A stretch of 64,000 bases of DNA from Corynebacterium uropygiale (GTDB lineage Bacteria; Actinomycetota; Actinomycetes; Mycobacteriales; Mycobacteriaceae). Shown here piece after piece: positions 8,750 through 16,895 of this stretch (positions are counted from its first letter, which is position 1; each line of letters begins with the position of its first letter). The DNA lies in the NCBI RefSeq assembly GCF_021568315.1, contig NZ_JAKGSI010000005.1, forward strand, positions 1-64,000, written 5' to 3'. The notes under the pieces were generated by a model. The model was given only the letters and a program-made list of their open reading frames with translations. It did not search any database and had not been told where the DNA came from. Both the position numbers and the translations under genes were made by a program.

Positions 8750-9085
8750 ATGCACGCGAATGACGATGTTCGGAGGCTTCTCGACGAGCGCCAGCGCCTC
8801 ATGAGCACCTCGCCGTGGGATGCCCGGGAGGGGTTCGGGGAGACCCGGCACATGCTCATCGGGCCTGCGGCGAAAGCCGAGCTGGAGCAGGGGAGAAGCG
8901 CACGGACCTGGGCCCTCCAACGCAATGCCCAGGAGATGATGCAGCTTGCCCAGCAGGCCGCGCACCAGCCCGTTCCGCCGCCGAAGCATCGGGTCATGGT
9001 GCAGACGGCGTGGAGCGCCTTCTTCGGGGTCCTGGGCGCCGGCATCGGGCTCGCGTTGATCACCCTTGGGGTGAGTTTCTGGTGA
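8750..9085 (+). CDS. Hypothetical protein with C-terminal membrane anchor
   Basis: A 111-residue protein that I do not recognise. The N-terminal two thirds is polar and probably helical (charged runs, QRNAQEMMQLAQQAAHQ). The last 25 residues form one hydrophobic helix ending in LGVSFW, so it looks like a tail-anchored protein. The ATG at 8750 is preferred because TACACT (8737-8742) lies exactly seven bases upstream, giving a leaderless start. The next gene is also a small single-helix protein 13 bases downstream, so the pair may form one operon and one complex. Confidence 0.6.
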   Translation: MHANDDVRRLLDERQRLMSTSPWDAREGFGETRHMLIGPAAKAELEQGRSARTWALQRNAQEMMQLAQQAAHQPVPPPKHRVMVQTAWSAFFGVLGAGIGLALITLGVSFW

Positions 9086-9098
9086 ACGGGGGTGCGCG

Positions 9099-9563
9099 AT
9101 GATCGGCCATTTTCTCATCTTTCTGTTCCTTCTCGGCCCAGGGGTGACTATTTGCGGCATATCCTGCGCCTCGACGTATCGGCGGATCCGGGCGCTGTGG
9201 GCGGACTATGAACGGCTCGAACAGGGCCAGCTCTTCCGTGCGCGCGTGGGCGAGGCCCTGCGCGCGGAGGAAGCCCGGGCCAGCTACGCCCTGACCAGCG
9301 TCGTGCGCCGCTGGCAGGAGCTGGCTCACGATAAGTGGGTGGGCACCGCCCTCGAGGAGGACTACTTCCACGGCTCTCCCCGCCCCGAGGCGGTGAGGCT
9401 TCTCGACGCCGTCAACGTGCAGATGGATCGCGCGGAAGTTGTAGCCCGTCAGCTCCAGGTCCCGATCGCCCGAGTCGGGGCGGAGAGGCGCCTGCAGGAG
9501 ATCATGGAGGCTGACCTCATCACGCTGGAAATGGAGAAGCTCTTGACTCACGTGCTGGAATAG
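9099..9563 (+). CDS. Hypothetical protein with N-terminal membrane helix
   Basis: A 154-residue protein of unknown function. Residues 3-24 are a hydrophobic helix that could anchor it. The rest is charged and helical, with likely coiled-coil stretches (RIRALWADYERLEQG and the C-terminal RRLQEIMEADLITLEMEK). It follows the tail-anchored gene closely, and the two are mirror images in topology (C-terminal versus N-terminal anchor). No family motif is evident. Confidence 0.6.
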   Translation: MIGHFLIFLFLLGPGVTICGISCASTYRRIRALWADYERLEQGQLFRARVGEALRAEEARASYALTSVVRRWQELAHDKWVGTALEEDYFHGSPRPEAVRLLDAVNVQMDRAEVVARQLQVPIARVGAERRLQEIMEADLITLEMEKLLTHVLE

Positions 9564-9641
9564 CCCCCCGCATCCCCCCGGATGGGAGGAAAAGTCCATG
9601 GTGTGCGACTCACTAGGCCGCATGGTGGGATAATGACGACT

Positions 9642-10070
9642 ATGAGTTCTCAAGGTGACGTTTTTGACATCCTCGACCGTGACGCCTGCGTCGATCGACT
9701 CTCCCGGGTGCAGCTGGGGCGCGTAGTCGTTCGTCGGGCGAATGACATGGACATCTTCCCGGTGAACTACGTTGTCGACGGCAAGGGGGACATCTACTTC
9801 CGGACAGCGGAGGGCAACAAGCTCTTTAGCATTAACTTGAACCACGACGTCCTCTTCGAAGCCGATCACGTGGAGAATGGCGTGGCCTGGTCGGTCGTCG
9901 TGAAGGGGGACGCGGAGATCCTGGAGGACCAGGCGGAGCGCGCCTACGCCGACGAGCTGCCGCTGAAACCCTGGGCGCCCACCCTGAAGTACAACTGGAT
10001 CCGCATCCGTACGGAGGAGGGCATCACGGGCCGGGAGTTCGAGATCGCGGAGGAGCCGGAGCGTTACTAG
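9642..10070 (+). CDS. Pyridoxamine 5'-phosphate oxidase-like flavin/F420-type protein
   Basis: A 142-residue split-barrel protein of the PNPOx-like superfamily. These small proteins bind FMN, F420, haem or related cofactors. Supporting segments are LSRVQLGRVVVR, FPVNYVVDGKGDIYFRT and the VVKGDAEIL strand, with a C-terminal half rich in aromatic and acidic residues. GATAAT (9629-9634) ends seven bases before ATG 9642, so a leaderless start is likely; ATG 9633 lies inside that box. The true substrate is unknown. In mycobacteria such proteins include F420-dependent reductases and haem-degrading relatives, and nothing here separates them. Confidence 0.72.
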   Translation: MSSQGDVFDILDRDACVDRLSRVQLGRVVVRRANDMDIFPVNYVVDGKGDIYFRTAEGNKLFSINLNHDVLFEADHVENGVAWSVVVKGDAEILEDQAERAYADELPLKPWAPTLKYNWIRIRTEEGITGREFEIAEEPERY

Positions 10071-10144
10071 CTCCATCGCGGGGACGGTGTGCGCATAGGA
10101 TAGGTGCGTACAGCTCGACGACCCCCGATCCCCAAGGAGCGTCC

Positions 10145-10726
10145 ATGTCCCACCCCGCCACGTCCTATCGCCCCACGCGCGCCTACGCGTGGGGCCTCGT
10201 CGTGCTTTCGGCGCTGGCGCTACTCTTCTCTGCGCTCCTCATGTACGAGCGCGTCCTCACCCTCGAAGACCCCACCCACATCCCGGCGTGCACGGTCAAC
10301 GCGTACATCAGCTGCACGGACGTCATGAACACGCCCCAGGCGGCGGTGCTGGGCAACATCCCCAATGCCCTCTTCGGGGTGATCGGCTATAGCGCGATCC
10401 TCGCCCTTGCCGTCACGATGCTTAGCGGCTTTACCCCGCCCCGCTGGATGTGGCTCGTCATGCTCGCGGGATTCATTGTCTGCGCGATCTTCGTGCACTG
10501 GCTCTTCTACCAGTCCGTCTTCGTCATCGTCGCCCTCTGCCCCTATTGCGCGATCGTGTGGGGCGCCACGATGGCCATGCTCATTTCCACCATCGTCACT
10601 GTCTATCGACGACGGCGGGAAGCGGCAGGCCAGGACGTCTCCCGTGACGTGCTGCTCCCGACGGTCATCTGGCTGGTCTGGGCGGCGGCGATTGCTTTCC
10701 TCGTCGTGGATCGGCTGGTGCTCTAA
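10145..10726 (+). CDS. Vitamin K epoxide reductase (VKOR) family membrane protein
   Basis: This 193-residue membrane protein with about five helices carries the VKOR cysteine set: a loop pair at Cys49 and Cys57 (ACTVNAYISC) and the active site CPYC at 132-135. VKOR reoxidises DsbA-type proteins and passes electrons to menaquinone, which fits the DsbA-like gene at 7657. The start ATG has AAGGAGCGTCC directly upstream. It ends in a four-base overlap with a convergent small gene. The actinobacterial enzyme is sometimes fused to a DsbA domain; here it is free-standing. Confidence 0.92.
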   Translation: MSHPATSYRPTRAYAWGLVVLSALALLFSALLMYERVLTLEDPTHIPACTVNAYISCTDVMNTPQAAVLGNIPNALFGVIGYSAILALAVTMLSGFTPPRWMWLVMLAGFIVCAIFVHWLFYQSVFVIVALCPYCAIVWGATMAMLISTIVTVYRRRREAAGQDVSRDVLLPTVIWLVWAAAIAFLVVDRLVL

Positions 10727-10992
10727 GAGCCTGATTCGCCGCGGCGCTGCGTGATGAGGTGCTCGAGGAACGTGATGAGGGCACGCCAGCTGCCCTTGAA
10801 GGAGACGAGGTCGGCGGGGCTGATCCTGCTGCTCTCGGGCTCCACCGGAGGGTGGCCGAGCTCTGCCTCCCACGCGAGGCGGAGGATCTCCTCGAGCTCG
10901 TCGAGGGTGGCGGTGCTGAAGTAGCGGTGGAGGTCCTCGGCGCTGACGCCGCCCACGCCGTGGTCTCCGTCCGCGTCCTTAGAAGAGCGCAT
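10723..10992 (-). CDS. Small hypothetical protein downstream of the phosphate symporter
   Basis: An 89-residue acidic, soluble protein without membrane segments. It begins 14 bases inside the 3' end of the Na/Pi symporter gene, which is typical of translational coupling, and ends over the stop of the convergent VKOR gene. The C-terminal part (SFKGSWRALITFLEHLI) looks amphipathic. No family is recognised. It may be a cytosolic accessory factor of the transporter, by position only. Confidence 0.55.
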   Translation of the reverse strand: MRSSKDADGDHGVGGVSAEDLHRYFSTATLDELEEILRLAWEAELGHPPVEPESSRISPADLVSFKGSWRALITFLEHLITQRRGESGS

Positions 10993-12244
10993 AGATCGCG
11001 ATGCCGGCGCCGGGGATCGCCAGGAACACGGTGACGACCCAGATGAGGGCGTACACCTTGCGCTCGGAGGCCACCCAGCCGAGGAACTCGGCGCAGCGCA
11101 CCGGCAGCTCCCGCATGAAGGGCAGGACGTAGAGGATGAGGATGCCGAAGACGTTGAAGAGGGTGTGGACGAGCGCGATGCTCAAGGCGGCGTCGGCCCC
11201 CTGGCCGGTGACGGCCATCGCGGCGATGAGCGCGGTGGTCGTCGTGCCGACGTTCGCGCCGAGGGTCATGGGGTAGATCTGGCGGACGGTGAGGGTGCCG
11301 GCGCCGGCGAAGGGCACCATCGAGGACGTCGTCACCGAGGAGGACTGGGCCGCCACCGTGACGATGAAGCCGGCAAACATCGCGACCAGCGGCTTCCCGG
11401 CCACGGCCTTCTGGAGGAACGCCTGCGTCTTGCCCACGATGACCGCCTGGAGCACCTTCCCCAGCCAGGCGACGGCGAGGAAGATCATCGCGACGCCCAG
11501 CAGCATCGTGCCGACGGCGGCCACCTTCTCCGAACCCGGGAGGTAGCCCATGAGGCCGTCCACCCCCAGGCGGTCCGCCACCGGATCCGTCACGGTGCCG
11601 AGGAAGTCCGCCTCGCCGGGGTTCGGGGCCGAGGTCCCATGGAGCAGGGAGGTCAGCCACTCCGCCGACCGCTGGATGGGGTGGAAGAAAATCTCCAGGG
11701 GCAGAAGGATAATGACCGCGAAGAGGTTAAAGAAGTCATGCACCATGGCGGCCGCGAACGCCCGCCGGAACTGTGCCTTCGATCCCACCATGCCGAGCGA
11801 TGCCAGCGTGTTCGTCACCGACGTGCCGATGTTCGCGCCCATGACCAGCGGAACCGCGACCTCGATGGGCATCGCTCCCACCCCGACGGCACTCACGACG
11901 ATGGCCGTCGTCGTGGAGGAGGACTGCATGAGGGCTGTCGCCAAAATACCGACGAACAGCCCGATGAGCGGGTTCGAGGCGAAGTCGAAGAGCCCCGCCG
12001 CGGCGGAGCCGCTGAGCGCCTTGAACCCATCCCCGATGACGGAGATCGCCACGATGAGCATGTAGAGGATCGCGATCGCGGCGATCCAGAGCAGCCAGGA
12101 GGGCATCGACTGGACGAGCGTGCGCCGCGGTGCGGGGCGCATTCTGTGCCCCACCTCCCCCGAGGCCGATGTGAGGTCCTCCGTGACAAGGGGCTCGCGA
12201 AGCGGAGGAATGCTGAGCTGGGCGTGGTCCGGCGTCGTCGTCAT
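10979..12244 (-). CDS. nptA: Na+/phosphate symporter, NptA/PNaS family
   Basis: A 421-residue transporter importing inorganic phosphate with sodium. It shows the internal duplication of the PNaS family, each half with a QSSS motif: ALMQSSSTTTAI near residue 110 and AAQSSSVTTSSM near 300. Both are followed by the G-A-N-I/V-G-T-(S/T) segment (GANIGTSVTN and GANVGTTTTA). About nine helices are apparent. The small gene downstream overlaps its end. The upstream region holds TATTCA and AATATT close to the ATG and no clear Shine-Dalgarno. Confidence 0.92.
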   Translation of the reverse strand: MTTTPDHAQLSIPPLREPLVTEDLTSASGEVGHRMRPAPRRTLVQSMPSWLLWIAAIAILYMLIVAISVIGDGFKALSGSAAAGLFDFASNPLIGLFVGILATALMQSSSTTTAIVVSAVGVGAMPIEVAVPLVMGANIGTSVTNTLASLGMVGSKAQFRRAFAAAMVHDFFNLFAVIILLPLEIFFHPIQRSAEWLTSLLHGTSAPNPGEADFLGTVTDPVADRLGVDGLMGYLPGSEKVAAVGTMLLGVAMIFLAVAWLGKVLQAVIVGKTQAFLQKAVAGKPLVAMFAGFIVTVAAQSSSVTTSSMVPFAGAGTLTVRQIYPMTLGANVGTTTTALIAAMAVTGQGADAALSIALVHTLFNVFGILILYVLPFMRELPVRCAEFLGWVASERKVYALIWVVTVFLAIPGAGIAIYALF

Positions 12245-12422
12245 CGTGTGAATATTCCGTACAAATCCGAGGGGTGGAGGTCGAACACCCTTGATCCTCT
12301 AAGCGGAAGGTAAAGAGAAGGTAAACAGACCGGGACGCGACCGTAAATATTCGCCGAGATGTTGGCAACATCCACGCCCAGCGGATGCGAGGCGCCCTCC
12401 CATCGGGTATAGGATGCGCCCC

Positions 12423-13181
12423 ATGACGACCCTCCATGTCAAGCACACGCACGCACCGGGCGCCGCGGGCGCCGAGGCCGCCGGCCTCCGATGGCTGAGG
12501 GAGGCGAGCGATATCGTCGTCGACGTCCATGCGGTGGACGACTTCAGCCTCAGCATCACTCGCATCCAGCCCGCCCACCCCACAGCGGAGGCCGCGCGCC
12601 GGGCGGGGCAGGAGCTCGCCCACATTCACGACGCTGGCGCGGAGGCTCACGGCTGTCCGCCCCCGGGCTGGGAGGGGCCCACCTTCATCGGCACGCAGCA
12701 CCAGCAGTGCGTGCCGACCCGCCGCTGGGCCACCTTCTACGCGGAGCAGCGCGTGGCGCCCTTCGCGCGGGCGGCCGCGGAGCAGGGCACCCTGCGCCCC
12801 GCGGACGCCGCCGACGTCGAGCGCGCCCTCGACGCCCTCCTCGACGCCGATTGGGACGTGGAACCGTCCCGCCTTCACGGCGATCTCTGGGCGGGCAACC
12901 TGCTCTTTGGGGAGTCGGGCCCGGCGCTCATTGATCCGGCGGCGCACGGTGGGCATCGGGAGACGGACCTCGCGATGCTGGCACTCTTCGGGGCGCCCTA
13001 CCTGGAGGAGATCCGCGCGGGCTATGAGTCCGTCCACCCGCTGCCGGCGGGGTGGCTGCGCTTCACCTGCGTGCACCAGCTGCACCCCCTTGCGGTGCAC
13101 GCGCTCACCCACGGTCCGGCCTATGGCGTGGAGCTGGGGGAGTGCGCGCGCCAGGCGCTCGCGGTGCTGCGGGAGGGCTAA
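12423..13181 (+). CDS. Fructosamine kinase family protein
   Basis: A 252-residue kinase-like protein of the fructosamine-3-kinase family, which phosphorylates sugars bound to amines so that the glycation adduct falls off. Seen are the catalytic loop LHGDLWAGN, the metal-binding segment ALIDPAAHGGHRETDLAM and the QQCVPTRRW stretch of the nucleotide-binding lobe. Family members are about 290 residues; this one has a shortened N-lobe. TAGGAT (12410-12415) ends seven bases before ATG 12423, so the mRNA is probably leaderless; the in-frame ATG at 12414 lies within that box. Confidence 0.87.
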   Translation: MTTLHVKHTHAPGAAGAEAAGLRWLREASDIVVDVHAVDDFSLSITRIQPAHPTAEAARRAGQELAHIHDAGAEAHGCPPPGWEGPTFIGTQHQQCVPTRRWATFYAEQRVAPFARAAAEQGTLRPADAADVERALDALLDADWDVEPSRLHGDLWAGNLLFGESGPALIDPAAHGGHRETDLAMLALFGAPYLEEIRAGYESVHPLPAGWLRFTCVHQLHPLAVHALTHGPAYGVELGECARQALAVLREG

Positions 13182-13184
13182 GGC

Positions 13185-14033
13185 TTAGTTCTCTGCGCGG
13201 CGCCACCACGTGGAGTCGGGGCCGGGCGGGAGGTGCCGCTTGTGCTCGCCGCGGAACCAGAGCTCTTCGATACGGCGGCGGGCCTCCTCGCTGACCTCCC
13301 CGCCTTCGAGGTAGGCGTCGATCTCCCGGTAGGTGACGCCGAGCGCCTCCTCATCGGGGAGCGCGGGGCGATCGTCCTCGAGGTCGGCGGTGGGGACCTT
13401 CGTCCACGTGGATTCGGGGGCGCCGAGGTGGCGCAGGAGCGCGGCGCCCTGGCCCTTGGTGAGCCCCTCGAGGGGGAGGAGGTCGGCGGCGCCGTCCCCG
13501 AACTTGGTGAAGAAGCCGGTGACGTTCTCCGCAGCGTGGTCGGTGCCGAGCACAAGGAGCCCGAGCTCCCCGGCGAGCGCGTACTGCGCCACCATGCGCT
13601 GGCGGGCTTTGAGGTTGCCGCGGTTGAAGTCGCTGAGCTCCTCCGTCCCGATCGCGCGCGCGACCTCCGCCTCCATCGCGCGGGTCGGCTCCGCGATGTT
13701 GATGGTGACGGCGTGGTCCGGCTGGATGAACTCGAGGGCCTTCTGGGCGTCGCCCTCATCGGCCTGCACGCCGTGGGGGAGGCGGATGGCCCAGAACTCG
13801 GCGTCCCCGCCGAGGGAGCGGTATTCCTCGACGGCCAGCTGGGCGAGGCGCCCGGCGAGCGTCGAGTCCTGACCCCCCGAGATGCCGAGGGCGAAGCCGC
13901 GGGCTCCGGTGGCGGCGAGGTAGTCGATGAGGAAGTTGCGCCGGCGGAGGACCTCGTCAGCTGGATCGCTCAAGTGGCGGATATGCAGGGAGGATGCGAT
14001 GTGCTCGCGGATTTTTTCGTGTTGCGTAGACAT
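13185..14033 (-). CDS. nadE: NAD+ synthase, ammonia-dependent
   Basis: A 282-residue enzyme that turns deamido-NAD, ATP and ammonia into NAD+. The PP-loop SGGQDS (52-57) starts the N-type ATP pyrophosphatase domain. [16 protein letters not shown] and the [19 protein letters not shown] segment match the NadE substrate and metal sites. There is no glutaminase domain, so it needs free ammonia, as in the B. subtilis/E. coli form. It is convergent with the fructosamine kinase gene. TAAGGT and AGGTGAGG both lie just upstream of the ATG, so the start may be leaderless or led. PncB and PncA in this window supply its substrate path. Confidence 0.96.
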   Translation of the reverse strand: MSTQHEKIREHIASSLHIRHLSDPADEVLRRRNFLIDYLAATGARGFALGISGGQDSTLAGRLAQLAVEEYRSLGGDAEFWAIRLPHGVQADEGDAQKALEFIQPDHAVTINIAEPTRAMEAEVARAIGTEELSDFNRGNLKARQRMVAQYALAGELGLLVLGTDHAAENVTGFFTKFGDGAADLLPLEGLTKGQGAALLRHLGAPESTWTKVPTADLEDDRPALPDEEALGVTYREIDAYLEGGEVSEEARRRIEELWFRGEHKRHLPPGPDSTWWRRAEN

Positions 14034-14068
14034 GACCTCACCTTAGTGGAAGCGCTAGGTTTCGACGT

Positions 14069-15433
14069 ATGACCTTAGCTTCATCGCACCGTCGCTACGT
14101 GCGCACCGTAGCGAGCATCGCCGCCTTGGGCGGCTTACTTTTTGGCTATGACACCGGCGTGATGTCCGGGGCTTTGCTCTATATCACCCCGGAGTTCCAC
14201 ATGACTCCCACCCAGGAGGGGCGGGTGACGGCGATGCTGCTCGTCGGCGCGGCCCTCGGTGCGGTGACGGGCGGCCGCGTGGCGGGGGCGTTGGGGCGTC
14301 GCCTCACCCTCATCCTCGCGGCTGCGGTGTTCATTCTCGGGTCGCTGTGGTGCGCGTTCTCGGGTTCCGTGCTCATGCTGACCTGCGCGCGGACGTTCCT
14401 CGGCGTGGCGGTGGGCGCGGTGAGCATTGTCGCCCCGATGTACATCGCGGAGATGGTGCCGGCGGGGGTGCGTGGGCGATTGGTGTCGCTTAATTCGCTC
14501 ATGATCGTGGTGGGGCAGCTGCTCGCCTACTTCGTGAACTCGGTGCTCGCGAGCTCCGGAAACTGGCACCTCATGCTGGGGATGGCCGCGGTGCCGGGGC
14601 TCCTGCTCGGGGTGGGGATGATCTTCCTCCCCGACACCCCCTATTGGTATGCCCAGCGTGATCGCACCGAGGAGGCGGAGCGGGTGGCCGCCCGCTCTGG
14701 CACGAGCCTCAAGGACTTCCTCGACGACGCCGAGCCAAGCTCCGGCCCCCGCCGCGCCGAGTGGGCTGCCCTCAAGGAACGCTGGCTGCTCATCGCGGTC
14801 CTCATTGCGGTGGGACTGGGGATTACGCAGCAGGTGAGCGGCGTCAACGCGGTCATCTACTTCGCCCCGACGATGATGAACCAGGTCGGAATCTCCACGG
14901 AAAACTCCGTGTACACGTCGATCGTCATTGGGCTGGTGAGCGTCGTGGCCTGCTGGGTGGGCCTGCGGATTGTGGACAAGGTGGGGCGTCGTCGGCTCCT
15001 CTCGATTGGGCTGACGGGCAATATCGTCTCGCTCGTGCTCGTGGCCATCACGTTCCGTATCGCGGAGGGGAATAGCTCGCTGGCGTACCTCTGCCTGGCG
15101 CTCATGGCGCTGTTTGTGGCGTTCCAGCAGGCGGCGGTGTCCCTGAGCACGTGGCTTCTCATCAGTGAGATCGTGCCGGTGCAGGTGCGCAGCCTCGGGA
15201 TGGGGGTGGCGGGCCTCATGCTCTGGGTGGCGAACTGGTTTGTAGCCCAGTTCTTCCTCCCCATGGTGGATCTGTTCTCGGCGACGGGCGCCTTCGCCGT
15301 GTTCGCCGTGTTGGGGGCGCTCTCCCTGCTCTTCGTGCGGGTCTTCGTGCCCGAGACCACCGGCCGCTCCCTCGAGGAGGTGAGCGAGGGGCTGCGCGCC
15401 CGCTTCGCTCGCCCTGCCGCCTCGGCGTCTTAA
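14069..15433 (+). CDS. Sugar porter family MFS transporter (IolT/GalP-like)
   Basis: A 454-residue, twelve-helix proton symporter of the sugar porter branch. Family signatures are GGLLFGYDTGVMSGAL in helix 1, the GRR loops (GALGRRLTL and DKVGRRRLL), QQVSGVNAVIYFAP in helix 7 and the C-terminal PETTGRSLEEV. It probably carries a hexose, pentose or inositol; C. glutamicum IolT1 is an example of this branch. TAGGTT (14056-14061) precedes the ATG by seven bases, so the start is probably leaderless. It is divergent from nadE across 35 bases. Confidence 0.92.
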   Translation: MTLASSHRRYVRTVASIAALGGLLFGYDTGVMSGALLYITPEFHMTPTQEGRVTAMLLVGAALGAVTGGRVAGALGRRLTLILAAAVFILGSLWCAFSGSVLMLTCARTFLGVAVGAVSIVAPMYIAEMVPAGVRGRLVSLNSLMIVVGQLLAYFVNSVLASSGNWHLMLGMAAVPGLLLGVGMIFLPDTPYWYAQRDRTEEAERVAARSGTSLKDFLDDAEPSSGPRRAEWAALKERWLLIAVLIAVGLGITQQVSGVNAVIYFAPTMMNQVGISTENSVYTSIVIGLVSVVACWVGLRIVDKVGRRRLLSIGLTGNIVSLVLVAITFRIAEGNSSLAYLCLALMALFVAFQQAAVSLSTWLLISEIVPVQVRSLGMGVAGLMLWVANWFVAQFFLPMVDLFSATGAFAVFAVLGALSLLFVRVFVPETTGRSLEEVSEGLRARFARPAASAS

Positions 15434-15482
15434 GATACCGGCAGGTCTCGACGCCAGGTTTTGCACATTTTCCCCGATGCGG

Positions 15483-15518
15483 TAACATGTATCCCCGTGT
15501 CATGACCGCGTGTCATGA
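15483..15518 (+). promoter_or_regulatory. Promoter and direct repeat upstream of rpmJ
   Basis: TAACAT (15483-15488) fits a -10 box. Directly after the expected start point come two copies of CGTGTCATGA (15496-15505 and 15509-15518) with a 13-base period. Each contains the self-complementary TCATGA, so the pair also reads as an inverted repeat. The spacing and position suggest a repressor site in the transcribed leader. Confidence 0.5.
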
Positions 15519-15554
15519 AAAATCTACCGACGAGTCCCAGGAAAGGAGCGCCCG

Positions 15555-15677
15555 ATGAAGGTCCGCAAGTCGCTTCGGTCGCTGAAGAATAAGCCGGGCG
15601 CCCAGGTCGTGCGTCGCCGCGGCAAGGTCTACGTGATCAACAAGAAGGAACCGCGGTTCAAGGCTCGCCAGGGCTAG
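15555..15677 (+). CDS. rpmJ: 50S ribosomal protein L36, zinc-free type
   Basis: A 40-residue ribosomal protein, [17 protein letters not shown] to the end KARQG. It has the L36 [21 protein letters not shown] layout but none of the four zinc-binding Cys/His residues of classical L36, so it is the C-minus (YkgO) form. In other actinobacteria such forms replace the zinc protein when zinc is short, often under Zur. GAAAGGAG precedes the ATG by eight bases. A strong terminator follows. Confidence 0.95.
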   Translation: MKVRKSLRSLKNKPGAQVVRRRGKVYVINKKEPRFKARQG

Positions 15678-15691
15678 TACCGCCGGATCAT

Positions 15692-15730
15692 CCGCACCGT
15701 TCCCCGAGAGAGGGGCGGTGCGGTTTTTTC
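15692..15730 (+). terminator. Terminator of rpmJ
   Basis: CCGCACCG-TT-CCCC pairs with GGGGCGGTGCGG (bulged) around a GAGAGA loop, followed by six T residues (15724-15729). It is a strong intrinsic terminator. Confidence 0.9.
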
Positions 15731-15769
15731 TTGTCCTCGGGTGGGCGGGGCGAGCCCAGGGGAGCTAAC

Positions 15770-15785
15770 TATGATCTGCATCACA
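15770..15785 (+). promoter_or_regulatory. GlxR (CRP-type) box candidate upstream of nrdH
   Basis: TATGA-TCTGCA-TCACA matches the GlxR consensus TGTGA-N6-TCACA with one mismatch. It lies 123 bases upstream of the first NrdR-like box, in the 395-base stretch between rpmJ and nrdH. Confidence 0.5.
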
Positions 15786-15907
15786 TGTTGCGGAGCTGTC
15801 CTGGGGGAATGACGGGCGTGTAGTTACATGCCGGGGAGGGTAGGGTCCGCGGAGGCGCCACATGTGGGGTGCCGGAGACGCCCGTGCTGGGAATTCCCCC
15901 CTTGTAA

Positions 15908-15955
15908 CTACTACATATAGTGTCACTTGCAGGGCAAAGCCCCAAAGTATAGTGT
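15908..15955 (+). promoter_or_regulatory. Tandem NrdR boxes in the nrdHIE promoter
   Basis: Box 1 (15908-15923, CTACTACATATAGTGT) and box 2 (15940-15955, ending TATAGTGT) fit the NrdR consensus ACACTATATATAGTGT, box 1 well and box 2 in its right half. Their starts are 32 bases apart, three helical turns, as is typical for NrdR pairs. Both contain TATAGT, so they overlap the likely -10 element. NrdR with dATP or ATP would repress transcription here. No nrdR gene lies in the window. Confidence 0.8.
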
Positions 15956-16072
15956 TGTCCGTGTTGCCGCCGACGGGGACGAGAACCCCGAGGATGCGGT
16001 GCTCGAGCGAGAACCGGGGAAGGTGTCGCTCGAGGCGATCACCCAATTTGTTGCATACGCAAAGGACGGACC

Positions 16073-16306
16073 ATGGCTATTACCCTGTACACCAAGCCCG
16101 CTTGCATGCAGTGCAATGCCACCAAGAAGGCTCTTGACCGTGCCGGCCTGGAATACACCACGGTGGACATCAGCCTGGATGATGAGGCCCGCGATTACGT
16201 CATGGCCCTCGGCTATCTGCAGGCGCCCGTCGTCGAGGTGAACGGCGAGCACTGGTCCGGCTTCCGTCCCGACCGCATCCGCAGCCTCGCGGCCCAGGCT
16301 GCGTAG
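16073..16306 (+). CDS. nrdH: Glutaredoxin-like protein NrdH
   Basis: A 77-residue redoxin that reduces the class Ib ribonucleotide reductase NrdE. The active site is CMQC near residues 11-14, after YTKPA, and the C-terminal WSGFRPDRI motif is the NrdH signature that makes it accept electrons from thioredoxin reductase rather than glutathione. The ATG follows AAAGGACGGACC. It opens the nrdHIE operon; an imperfect hairpin lies in the 96-base gap before nrdI. Confidence 0.96.
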   Translation: MAITLYTKPACMQCNATKKALDRAGLEYTTVDISLDDEARDYVMALGYLQAPVVEVNGEHWSGFRPDRIRSLAAQAA

Positions 16307-16402
16307 GACGTCCCCTCCTGTTAGCGTGCGCCGTCTCCGATCCATCGGGGCGGCCTTTATGACTATATAGAGCCCGTGACCTGACAAAAGGAAGTGATCG
16401 GA

Positions 16403-16891
16403 GTGCTGGTGGTGTACTTCTCCTCCGCGACGGAGAATACGCATCGCTTCGTGAAGAAACTGGGCCTCCCGGCCCGCCGGATCCCGCTGAAAAGGAGCGA
16501 CGAACCACTCATCGTCGATGAGCCCTACGTCCTCATCTGCCCCACCTATGGTGGCGGCGCCGGGATTCTCCACCAGAACTCCCGACCCGTCCCGCCGCAG
16601 GTCATCCGATTCCTTAATAATGAACACAACCGGAGCCTCATCCGGTGCGTAGTCTCCTCCGGAAACTCCAACTTCGGGGTGGACTTCGGCAAAGCCGGCG
16701 ATGTCATCGCCGAGAAGTGTCACGTGCCCTACGTGTACCGCTTTGAGCTCCTCGGCACGGAGGAGGATGTGCGCATCCTCCGCGACGGCCTCCGGGCCAA
16801 CGCCCGTGCCCTCGGCTTCGAGAATCCAGAACTGAGTGAGCCGGTGGATTCCGTCCCCGGCTCCGCCTCCGAGCGCGAAAGGCTGATTTGA
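16403..16891 (+). CDS. nrdI: NrdI flavodoxin-like protein
   Basis: A 162-residue flavodoxin-fold protein that supplies superoxide or peroxide to assemble the dimanganese-tyrosyl radical cofactor in NrdF. FMN-binding loops are [12 protein letters not shown] at the N-terminus, the PTYGGG loop near residue 50 and SSGNSNFG near 95. The GTG at 16403 is preferred: AGGA lies ten bases upstream, while GTG 16394 abuts the same purine stretch. It ends four bases before nrdE. At about 160 residues it is longer than the usual 130-150 because of a polar C-terminal tail. Confidence 0.94.
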   Translation: MLVVYFSSATENTHRFVKKLGLPARRIPLKRSDEPLIVDEPYVLICPTYGGGAGILHQNSRPVPPQVIRFLNNEHNRSLIRCVVSSGNSNFGVDFGKAGDVIAEKCHVPYVYRFELLGTEEDVRILRDGLRANARALGFENPELSEPVDSVPGSASERERLI

Positions 16892-16895
16892 TCGC

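Noticed and set aside
16394..16402. GTG at 16394 as the nrdI start
   Set aside because: The purine stretch AAAAGGAA abuts it, leaving no spacing. GTG 16403 has a ten-base spacing and starts at the family N-terminus.
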